From Calditrichota bacterium (lineage in GTDB: Bacteria > Calditrichota > Calditrichia > RBG-13-44-9 > J075), in assembly GCA_024275555.1 (NCBI GenBank), contig JAJRYW010000391.1, forward strand, positions 1 through 6,888: 6,888 bases of DNA, in the 5' to 3' direction. Shown piece after piece: positions 1 to 6,888 of this stretch; position 1 is the stretch's first letter, and each line of letters starts with the position of its first letter. The notes under the pieces are model-generated. The model worked only from the letters and a program-made list of their open reading frames with translations. It did no database searches and was not told the DNA's origin. The position numbers were made by a program, and so were the translations under genes.

Positions 1-3000
1 CCACAATCCCGGGCGCCATGGGAGTTTCCCAGAATAACTCGACTTCCGCATCGCCGGCTACCGCCTGCAGGTTGCGGGGAGGATCAAAGGTTTCCGAAGA
101 GGGAGAATTCGGCGCACCCGGGGTTCCGATCGGGGCATACAGGCTGTCAGAAGTTTTCCAACTGGCCGGATCGTTGTTGTCCAGGTTGGGATTGATGAGT
201 TCCAGTGAAGGACCATTGCCGTCCGGTTCGGTGGGCCAGGGATCGAAATCGTCATAGTTCACGGAATCGATCTGAGCGCCGTTCTGGTCGACCAGGGCAA
301 TGTCTTCGCCGCCGTTACTCAATGCGCCGGCGTCCCACTGGTAGAGATTGGCAATGGGGCCGTAGACGTTCTGCAGCGCCGAGGTGTCGACGGCAACTAC
401 CAGGTAATCACCGGGATTCATCACCGTTCCGCTGGGGAAGGTGAAGACAAATCCCTGGGAGAAGCTCCAGCCGCTCATATCGACCGGGCCAACGTCGTTG
501 TTGAACAGTTCGACATACTCGGTTGTGTCGGAACCGGCTTCCTGGGGATTGTACATGATCTCGTTGATCACAATTTCGTTGCCGGCGAATTGGCCGACAT
601 TGAGTTGCACCGGCACGTCCACTTCCGGATTTACCGGGTCATTGCTTTCGATGATCACTTTGGCATTATAAACGCCATCGGCTAAGCCTGTGGCGTCAGC
701 AATGAGTTGCACATCCATAGAGCCGCCCGGGGGCACGCTGCCGCTGGTCGGGTTTTCGCTCAACCAGGAAGATTCCGCAGCAATGCGCACGGCCAGGTTG
801 TCGTGGATGTAGGAGGCGTTGAAGACCACTTCCAGGCCGTCGCTGGCGGAAGCGTTTTCAATTCCGACCGTGGCGCTGGTCAGGTCGCCCTGCATACTCA
901 GGTATTGATAGATAATCGAACCGTTGGCGTTCAGGATCACCTGGAAGGTGTAAGGAGCGCTGCCGCCAAAGTGCTGGATGTCGGTATATTGTACGATAAA
1001 TTCTGTGGCGCTTCCCTGGTAATGGATCGTCCCGCCGGTGCTGGGATTCAGGTCGTCCCAGAACGGCGCAATAATGTCGTTCGGGTCGTTGGCGTCGGGA
1101 ATGGGATCGTTCGAGAAATCAGTTCCGTCGGAGCCGAAGGTCAGGTATCCGTTGGAGCCGATTTTAATCAGGGTATGATCCACGCCGTAGAAGTTGAAGG
1201 TAAACGGCAGGCTGACTTCCTGGAAATCGTCATCGCTGAGCGAGATCGGTGTTCCGGTTCCGCTGATGTCGATCCAGTTAAAAGTCGGGCCGTTCGGTTC
1301 ATCGCTGTCAATCCAGCGGTGGCCGAAGTTATCCGGTCCGCCTAAGCCTTCGATGGGGGAAATACCGCTACGAAAATCGCTGTCGCCTTTCCCGAGGTCC
1401 ACTCCGTAAAAACCATCCGGATAGCGCTTCAGGTCGATGTGCGTGCGAATACGAAGCATGCCGTTGGTCAGCACATCTTCATCCCGCAAGCTGAAGGTCA
1501 AGGGACCCAGGCCGCTGTTAGTGATGGTCAACGTGGTTGAATCCACCGTGTTGCCGGCCTGGAAGAAAGAAACGCTTGCCGGCGTAAAGCCGACCACCGG
1601 CGCATCGTTCACCTGGAGAGAAACCTGCACGGTGTCCGACGGGTTGGTGGGATCGTTCCCGGCAACAATCAGGGAGGTGCTGTAGGCCCCGGAAGTTAAT
1701 CCGGTTGCATCCAGGTTGACGTCGATGATTTCATCCGACGCCGAAGGAACCACACCGGAGGTTGTGGAAAGCGTAAGCCAGGAAACCGCCGGGCTCACGG
1801 AAATGGTAAAACTCAGGCTGCTGGGCAGGCTGTTGTCGTTGCGGATCGAGAAATGCTGAACTTTGACTTCCCCGACCAGGGCGGTGTCTGCCACACTCTG
1901 GGGGCTGACCACCATGACCGGATCATTGTTCGGCTCGCCTAAGAAAACGTTGTCGATCAGCCAGTCGTCAAAAGCGCCCTGGGTGCCAAGGCTGCGGAAA
2001 CGGAACTGGAAGCCGGGATGGAAAAAGGTTGCCCCGGCGCCGGCATTTTCGCCGTCGATGCTGATGACTTCATTAACAAACGGCGCCAGGCTGGTGCCCG
2101 GCCATCCGCGAACGGTCTTCCATTCGCCCAGGTCGTTCAGAAAATCGACCGCCAGGCTGTCTCCGCTTTCCGGAGCGTTTCCGGTTCCCTGGGGTTGATA
2201 CCAGAAAGAGAGAATGATACCGGTTCCGGCGGCCTGGGAAAGGTCTACCGGCAACAGTTCCACCCGGTCTCCGCCGGTGGGATTGCCGTTAAGATTCAAT
2301 ACGTTGGGCGCCGAGGGGGGATTTACTCCCAGTGTAGTTACTTCGGCGTTCTGGTTAACCCAGAATCCCGGGTTGGGTTGTCCCAAATCCGGAAAGCCAT
2401 CGCTAAAGGGCAGACGAAGGGGCGAGAAGCTGGTGTTGGACGGATCGCTTTCGTTTGCCGGGCTTTCGTTGTCCACCGCGGTCACATAGTACTGGTGAGT
2501 GCCCGAGGGGGGAGTGTAGGTCGCCGAATCCGCCTGGCCGGTGTCGGCCGCGGTTCTGGCGTATGTGGCTACCAGGATGCCGTCTTCGTAAAGGTTGACG
2601 GCGGCAAAGTCATCCATCGGCGTCGCGTCGACATTTTCTGCCGGATTGGTCCAGTGCATCACAAAATCGTTGGAATCCAGGGCAGAAATGGTGACAAAGA
2701 AGTTTGACGGCGCCTCGGGAGTTTTTGCCCCGCCCACCGTCCAGGTAAGATTCACCGGGATACTCAGGCTGTCGAAGACATCCTTGACCGTAAGGGTGTA
2801 GGTGTGTTCGTCTCCGTCGCTCAGGCCGGTATCGGTATAGTTTTCCACGCCGGAGGCAACGCTGGCGATATTCACCCCGTCGCGGTCGATTTCCACCGAA
2901 AAGTTGCCGGGCAACAGGGTGTCGCCGCCGGCGTAATTGGTGGGATCGGTCCAACTAAGGGACATTGCCGTGGGGGTGGTATAATCGCTATAAATGCTGG

Positions 3001-3484
3001 CGCCCTGCACCGGGTTGGGATCGGTGGGGTCTGCCAGGGTGAAAGGAGATACATAGGCTAAGGCCCGCCCGCTGCGGTTATCCGTCCATAAGGGATAGAC
3101 CTTGCTGCCGTGGGCGGCAATGGAGATGTAGTCGCCAAAATATCCGCCGGCCAGGCCGGAGATCGGCTGGGGAGTAAAGGCAACATCGCTGACTTTGAAA
3201 TCTTCCCAGGTGTTTCCGCCGTCAATCGAATTGGCGACAAACACTTCGCACTGGGTGGAAGAGACATTGCGGTCGTCATAAAAGATAACCGAGAGAGCGC
3301 CGGTGACCGGGTCGCAGGTAATCCAGGGGAAGTAATGTTCTTTACCCTGGCCGGAAGGATCGGTGTTTACCCGGATCGGGGTAGACCAGCTGGCCCCGCT
3401 GTCGGTCGAACGGCTCATATAAATATCAATATCCGGGCCGTTATTGACGCCGGGTACGCCGATGTTGGCCCAGACAATATAAAT
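1..3484 (-). pseudogene. Continuation of gene B after the in-frame TAG: rest of propeller, FN3, BACON-like, lamin-tail domains (3' partial)
   Basis: The frame of gene B stays open for 1161 codons from the TAG to the left edge, and I read it codon by codon without another stop. Numbered from the gene B start: propeller remainder with Asp boxes at 366-373 (STDSGASW) and 426-433 (SIDGGNTW); FN3-like domains at about 501-594 and 595-700; jelly-roll module at about 702-857 (YQPQGTGNAPESGDSL, ending DDWLIDNVFL); BACON/Ig-like domain at about 859-967; a second such domain from about 969, split at about 1005-1243 by an inserted domain (WIDSDEPNGPTFNWIDI, IGSNGYLTFG, IIAPFWDDL) and resuming with SSWLSENPTSGSVPPGG; lamin-tail domain at about 1308-1467 (IVINEIMYNP, EYVELFNN); start of another FN3-like domain from about 1473. 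The first ATG after the stop (3418) is inside the propeller and has no Shine-Dalgarno. It would have no signal peptide, so independent expression of a useful product is unlikely. A sorting domain may follow outside the window. Confidence 0.8.
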
Positions 3485-3604
3485 CTAGCCGTTGCGGGGG
3501 CCGCCGCTGATATCCACCGCCATGCTCGGGAAAGAGTTGACCCGGTGGTTCTTGGAGGTTTCGGTGGTGCGAATTCCGCGGATATTGGTAATGGCGCGGG
3601 TCGC
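2730..3604 (-). repeat. Paralogous segment, copy in gene B
   Basis: This segment covers the last propeller blades and the first FN3-like domain of gene B. It aligns with gene A at a constant distance of 3282 bp at every checkpoint I tried (for example 3541 and 6823, 3411 and 6693, 3073 and 6355, 2937 and 6219), so there is no net indel up to about 2745. The first length difference is a single residue near the end of the first FN3 domain. Confidence 0.85.
3485..3487 (-). other. In-frame amber (TAG) codon interrupting gene B
   Basis: The minus strand reads GGC TAG ATT TAT ATT GTC TGG; gene A at the aligned place reads GGC AAC CTC TAT GTT GTT TGG. The frame and protein similarity are the same before and after, so this is a substitution rather than an indel. 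It occupies codon 340 of gene B. Confidence 0.95.
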
Positions 3605-4504
3605 AGCGCTATAGGTGACGCCGCCGTCGGTTGATTTGGCAAAACCGATGGCAGTCTCGTCGGAGGGCCAACTGTCATAGATTGACCAGGCGGCGTATAC
3701 TTCGCCGTTCGGCCCGGTTTTGATGTTGACGCCCTGGTTGTGGCTGCCGGCGTTAACTGCCGAACTGATGTTTTGAGCGCTGGCCCAGGACAGACCGTTG
3801 TTTGTCGAGCGGGCGATCATAATTTCCGCATCATTGGAGCCGCCAAAATCTGTCCAGGAAGCATAAAGGTTGCCGGAAAAAGGGCTGGCGGCGCTGTTGT
3901 CGACCCACATGTGGTTCTTGTCGGCCAGGGAGCCGGGATTGGGATAGACCTGTACATGAGTCCAGGTGGCCCCTTCGTCCAGCGAATAAGCCGTGCCGTT
4001 GCCGCCGCCGGCGGCAATATAGTTTACAAAGTAACGGCCGCTCAGGTCAATGGCGGCGGCGGGGTCGCCGCTATTATTGCCGCCGGTGCCCTGCACAGTG
4101 CCGCCCCAGATGTCTCCGCCGTCAGTTGACATAAAACTGCTGGTCCCGTAAACTACGCTCACGGGAGGACCGTCGGTAGAGTTGTTGGAATTGAGCACTT
4201 TGTTGTTGTCAAGCGGGTTGACAAAAATAGAGTTCTCACTCTGGGTGGTGTTCGGAGCGGTGGTAACCGGAACGTCCGGAGAATCATCCACTAAGACCGT
4301 GCGGGCCTTGATCTGGCTGCCGGTATATTCCGCGGGCGGAACCGGCCCCGGCTTGGCAACTTCCACCAGGCCTTTTTCCGCTAACTGTTGCCAGTAGTGG
4401 AGACCCCAAATCCGGGTGTCGATTCCCTTGTCCTGAGAGAAACCCAGATTGATTGACAGCGCTACCAGCGCTATACAAATTATCCATGTCCTAAATCGCT
4501 GCAT
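3485..4504 (-). CDS. Signal peptide and first part of Asp-box beta-propeller protein (gene B, truncated by in-frame TAG)
   Basis: The ATG at 4504 follows an AAGGAG site. Residues 1-23 (MQRFRT, a hydrophobic core, then LGFS) form a signal peptide, with likely cleavage before Q24. A linker rich in Pro, Thr and Asn follows, then a BNR/Asp-box propeller with boxes at residues 126-133 (STDGGDIW), 174-181 (SLDEGATW), 233-240 (STNNGLSW) and 291-298 (STDGGVTY). The frame meets TAG at codon 340, in the middle of the propeller, leaving 339 residues and four of the six boxes. Such a fragment probably cannot fold as a closed propeller. Asp boxes occur in sialidases and in many non-enzymatic propellers; I see no FRIP/RIP arginine motif before the first box, so sialidase activity is not supported. 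The frame continues unbroken after the stop (next entry), so this is most likely the 5' part of one long gene. Confidence 0.85.
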   Translation of the reverse strand: MQRFRTWIICIALVALSINLGFSQDKGIDTRIWGLHYWQQLAEKGLVEVAKPGPVPPAEYTGSQIKARTVLVDDSPDVPVTTAPNTTQSENSIFVNPLDNNKVLNSNNSTDGPPVSVVYGTSSFMSTDGGDIWGGTVQGTGGNNSGDPAAAIDLSGRYFVNYIAAGGGNGTAYSLDEGATWTHVQVYPNPGSLADKNHMWVDNSAASPFSGNLYASWTDFGGSNDAEIMIARSTNNGLSWASAQNISSAVNAGSHNQGVNIKTGPNGEVYAAWSIYDSWPSDETAIGFAKSTDGGVTYSAATRAITNIRGIRTTETSKNHRVNSFPSMAVDISGGPRNG

Positions 4505-4509
4505 ACTGA

Positions 4510-4515
4510 CTCCTT
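4510..4515 (-). promoter_or_regulatory. Ribosome binding site of gene B
   Basis: AAGGAG on the minus strand lies 5 nt before the ATG at 4504-4502. It fixes the start: the same frame also offers an earlier ATG at 4627, but that would put about 41 non-signal-like residues in front of a clear signal peptide. Confidence 0.88.
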
Positions 4516-4812
4516 GAATTAATAAATGATTGAGATGAATTACTATATGGGTTGAGCCCAAATCGTTATTCCACTCCGCGGGGAGAGGTAAGCGTAAAAC
4601 TTCGGCAAGCCTTGTGAAAGGGCGCAAATTTCATCAAAAAACTATTTTATAGAGCTATGGTGTGTTAAGTAAGATGGTTCTGAAATGTACTGAAAAAACA
4701 AGATCGAATATTAGTAAAAGCGACCCTATAAAAACAAGCGAAAAAAATTACTTTTGATCTTTTTCCCGGCCCGGTTTTCGCGCGCGGGTATTTGTTTGCC
4801 AAATAGAGCCGC

Positions 4813-4854
4813 TAAAAAAAATCCGCCCGGACAAAAGAGGCGCCGGGCGGATTT
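4813..4854 (-). terminator. Rho-independent terminator of gene A
   Basis: On the minus strand a perfect 12-bp stem, AAATCCGCCCGG (4854-4843) pairing with CCGGGCGGATTT (4830-4819), encloses a 12-nt loop. The transcript then runs into a tract of eight T (4821-4814, overlapping the stem end). It begins 25 nt after the gene A stop codon. Stem, GC core and T-tract all fit an intrinsic terminator. It implies that gene B, 309 nt further on, is mainly transcribed from its own promoter. Confidence 0.93.
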
Positions 4855-4879
4855 GGATTGAGAATAGGAATGCGGCAAC

Positions 4880-6888
4880 TTATTTCATTAGAATCATCTT
4901 ATATACTGCGCTAAAGGGCTGTTGCGATGCCGCGGCAACCGGCGCGGCGCGGAACTTATAGAAATAGACCCCGCTGGCAACCTGCTGCCCGGCGTTGTTG
5001 CGCCCATCCCATTTGGCCAGGCGCCGCCCGGCGGCAACCTTGCCGGATACAATGGTGCGGACTTTTTGCCCCAGCATGTTGTAAATCACCAGGGAAACCT
5101 CGCTCTGTACCGGCAATTGATAGCGGATGGTTGTGCTGGGATTGAAAGGATTGGGATAGTTGGGGCTGACCCGGAACTGATCCGGTAAGATCGCTTCATC
5201 GGCAATACCGACCGGCAGATCCAGGCGCACTTCATCCACAAACCAGTCATCGTTGGGTAAATTACTGGAGCCGCCTAAATTGCGGAACCGCAGTTGAAAC
5301 TGGCCGTGGAAAAACGTGCCGCCGCCGTTGGGAGCGCTTTCGATATCCACGGTCTGCTGCACAAACGGCTCTAACGGCATACCGGGAACATCCCAGACCA
5401 GAACCCAATCGCCCAGATCATTCTTGAAGTAGAGTTGAAGACTGTCGCCTTCTTCCGGGGAATTTCCGCTGCCCTGGGGCTGGTACTGGAAAGTCACGGC
5501 AATTCCGGCGCCTTGAAACCCGCTTAAATCCAGCGGTTTCAAATCCAGCGTTTCCGGGCCGTCCGGTTGGCCGTTCAGGTTCAGCGCATAGGGTCCCTGG
5601 GGCGGATTCACAGCGCGATCATTCACTTCCGTGGTGGTATTGATCCACAGGCCGGGATTGGGCTCGCCGGCGACATCGAAATTTTCCACAACCGGCACAT
5701 TTAACGGCGTGCCGAAGGTTGCCGAGGGAGCGCTTTCATTTTCAGGGGTTTCATTGTCAATCACGGTAATGTACCAATTATAGAAGCCGGCCGGGGAGGG
5801 GGAGTAGACATCGCTGTCGACCATGCCTGTATCGCTGCTGCTGCGGGAAAAAGTGGCCGCCAGCGCCCCGTTTTGGTAGAGGTTGACTCCGGCGTAGTCA
5901 TCCATCGGAGTGCCGTCTATGTTCTGCGCCGGGCTGGTCCAGGTGATGACAACCTGGTTCTGATTTCCCCCCACGTCGAAGGTTTGCACCGGATTGGGAA
6001 CCGGCGAACCGCCGGCAAACCAGGAAGCATCGGCGTCCGGCCCGGGTTTTTGGGTTACAATCGTTTTGGCAAAGATACGATAATGATATTCCTGCCCGTC
6101 AACCAGGCTGATATCGGTATAGGTCTGCGTTCCGCCGGGGACCGAATCAATGGCGACGGAATCCCGGATGATGATGACCTGGAAATCGCCGGGAAGCAGG
6201 GTGTCTCCCAATTGCAGATTGGTGGGGTCTTCCCAGGTCAGCAGCATTTCGTCGGGGGTCAGGTAATCGCTGTATACCCGGAAGTTGAGCGGCTCCCTGG
6301 GCGCTTCCGGATCGAGCAGCAGGAAGGGCGAGGTGTACGACAGCGCTATGCCGGTGCGATTGTCGGTCCAGACCGGGTAAACTAATCCGCCCCGGGCGGT
6401 GATGCCCAGGTAATCGCCAAAATAGCCGCCGGCCAGGCCGGAGATGGGGGCCGGGGTAAAGGCCACATCGCTGATCTTCAGGTCCTCCCAGGTGGAACCG
6501 CCGTCAATGGAGTTCGAGACAAAAGTTTCGCACTGGGTGGAGGCAACATTACGGTCATCATAATAGATGACGCTCAAGCCCCCTGTTTCCGGGTCGCAGG
6601 TGATCCAGGGAAAATAGTGCTGTTTGCCCTGGCCGGATGGGTCCTGGTTTACCCGCACCGGCGTCTCCCAGGTCGCGCCGTTGTCGGTGGAGCGGCTCAT
6701 ATAAATATCAATATCCGGGCCTTGATTGACGCCCGGGACGCCTACATTAGTCCAAACAACATAGAGGTTGCCGGAAAAATCGCCGTCGCTGATATCCGCG
6801 GCGATTACCGGAAAGGAGTTCACCCGGTGGTTCTTGGAAACGCCGGTGTTGCGGATTCCCCGGATGCTGGTGATGATCCGGCGCGCCG
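4880..6888 (-). CDS. Secreted Asp-box propeller protein with FN3 domains and T9SS sorting domain (gene A, 5' partial)
   Basis: The frame is open from the right edge to a TAA at 4880-4882, about 668 codons, so the N-terminus lies outside the window. The GTG at 6821-6823 is internal, because homology with gene B continues upstream of it. In order: the end of a BNR/Asp-box beta-propeller (STDNGATW at 6668-6691, SIDGGSTW at 6488-6511), two fibronectin-III-like domains (about 6305-6013 and 6010-5700), a jelly-roll module resembling MAM or choice-of-anchor J domains (about 5692-5222, ending in DDWFVDEVRL), and a C-terminal type IX secretion type A sorting domain (about 5188-4883). That last domain contains NYPNPFNPSTTIRYQLP, YNMLGQKVRTI and SGVYFYKF and ends KMILMK. 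In this family the domain directs export through the outer membrane and is then removed or replaced by an anchor. The role is inferred to be a surface or released binding protein; no catalytic motif is visible in the part seen. It is a close paralog of gene B downstream. Confidence 0.9.
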   Translation of the reverse strand, partial: ARRIITSIRGIRNTGVSKNHRVNSFPVIAADISDGDFSGNLYVVWTNVGVPGVNQGPDIDIYMSRSTDNGATWETPVRVNQDPSGQGKQHYFPWITCDPETGGLSVIYYDDRNVASTQCETFVSNSIDGGSTWEDLKISDVAFTPAPISGLAGGYFGDYLGITARGGLVYPVWTDNRTGIALSYTSPFLLLDPEAPREPLNFRVYSDYLTPDEMLLTWEDPTNLQLGDTLLPGDFQVIIIRDSVAIDSVPGGTQTYTDISLVDGQEYHYRIFAKTIVTQKPGPDADASWFAGGSPVPNPVQTFDVGGNQNQVVITWTSPAQNIDGTPMDDYAGVNLYQNGALAATFSRSSSDTGMVDSDVYSPSPAGFYNWYITVIDNETPENESAPSATFGTPLNVPVVENFDVAGEPNPGLWINTTTEVNDRAVNPPQGPYALNLNGQPDGPETLDLKPLDLSGFQGAGIAVTFQYQPQGSGNSPEEGDSLQLYFKNDLGDWVLVWDVPGMPLEPFVQQTVDIESAPNGGGTFFHGQFQLRFRNLGGSSNLPNDDWFVDEVRLDLPVGIADEAILPDQFRVSPNYPNPFNPSTTIRYQLPVQSEVSLVIYNMLGQKVRTIVSGKVAAGRRLAKWDGRNNAGQQVASGVYFYKFRAAPVAAASQQPFSAVYKMILMK
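6012..6886 (-). repeat. Paralogous segment, copy in gene A
   Basis: This is the counterpart of the gene B segment, displaced by 3282 bp. The proteins share long blocks such as GPDIDIYMSRSTD, HYFPWITCDP and ISGLAGGYFGDY, while silent positions differ in most places. It is therefore an old duplication rather than an assembly copy. Confidence 0.85.

Larger units (their letters stand above)
4505..4879. other. Intergenic region with leader and probable promoter region of gene B
   Basis: This 375-bp gap carries the gene A terminator at its right end and the gene B ribosome binding site at its left end. The stretch 4620-4760 is much richer in A and T than the flanking genes, with several runs of A or T. 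It is the natural place for the gene B promoter. A TATAAAAT sequence reads on the minus strand at 4651-4644, but I find no convincing -35 element at the right distance, nor a good Bacteroidetes-type TAnnTTTG element, so no promoter is called. No small ORF with a ribosome binding site, no tRNA and no recognisable riboswitch was seen. Confidence 0.6.

Noticed and set aside
707..1345. Long plus-strand open frame of 212 codons
   Set aside because: It lies opposite gene B, whose frame has clear domains. The plus-strand product has no recognisable motif, and GC-rich genes commonly leave the opposite frame open.
2018..2707. Plus-strand open frame of 229 codons
   Set aside because: Opposite the FN3-like and jelly-roll part of gene B, with no ribosome binding site or family resemblance; a shadow of gene B.
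3485..3487. TAG read as evidence for pyrrolysine or another recoded amino acid
   Set aside because: Only one such codon is present, no recoding element or suppressor tRNA is visible here, and a simple mutation or base error explains it.
3206..4504. Calling gene B a sialidase
   Set aside because: Asp boxes alone are structural and shared by many non-sialidase propellers; catalytic residues could not be identified.
4505..4627. Upstream ATG at 4627 as start of gene B
   Set aside because: It has no good Shine-Dalgarno and would bury the signal peptide behind about 41 residues read from the leader. The ATG at 4504 has AAGGAG 5 nt before it.
4765..4788. GC-rich inverted sequence as a second terminator or regulatory hairpin
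   Set aside because: The possible stem is short and irregular, no T-tract follows on the minus strand, and there is no plus-strand gene for it to serve.
5873..6385. Plus-strand open frame of 170 codons
   Set aside because: Opposite the FN3-like domains of gene A; same reasoning as for the other plus-strand frames.
6821..6823. GTG as start of gene A
   Set aside because: The frame and the similarity to gene B continue upstream to the window edge, so this is an internal valine codon.

Overview
The window holds two neighbouring, related genes, both on the minus strand, for very large secreted multidomain proteins. It suggests a bacterium of the Fibrobacteres-Chlorobi-Bacteroidetes (FCB) superphylum, perhaps near Calditrichota, KSB1 or Ignavibacteria. 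The main reason is the C-terminus of the upstream gene, a type IX secretion (Por) type A sorting domain with the N-Y-P-N-P-F-N-P signature and a KMILMK end. The reading frames look GC-rich and the gap between them is clearly AT-richer. No RNA gene, transposon, CRISPR array or metabolic gene is visible.

Layout in the direction of transcription (right to left). Gene A (6888 to 4880) enters from the right edge without its 5' end. It encodes the last part of an Asp-box beta-propeller, two fibronectin-III-like domains, a jelly-roll module and the sorting domain. A strong intrinsic terminator follows 25 nt after its stop codon (4813-4854). A gap of 375 bp (4505-4879) carries this terminator and the leader of gene B. 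Gene B starts at 4504 with a signal peptide behind a good Shine-Dalgarno and runs off the left edge, 1501 codons in all. It repeats the gene A architecture (propeller with six Asp boxes, two FN3-like domains, jelly-roll module). Where gene A has its sorting domain, gene B instead continues into a BACON/Ig-like domain, a second one split by a large inserted domain, a lamin-tail domain and a further FN3-like domain.

Gene B has a single in-frame TAG at codon 340 (3485-3487). The frame is intact on both sides, and the matching place in gene A is a sense codon. As written, the product is a 339-residue truncated propeller; everything downstream is a coherent frame without a start of its own. This may be a recent nonsense mutation, a sequence error or, less likely, readthrough.

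Together the genes look like a duplicated pair of surface or exported proteins, probably binding or adhesion proteins. No enzymatic function can be shown. I see no clearly new biological system; the main points of interest are the amber codon, the exchange of C-terminal modules between the paralogs and the nested domain insertion.
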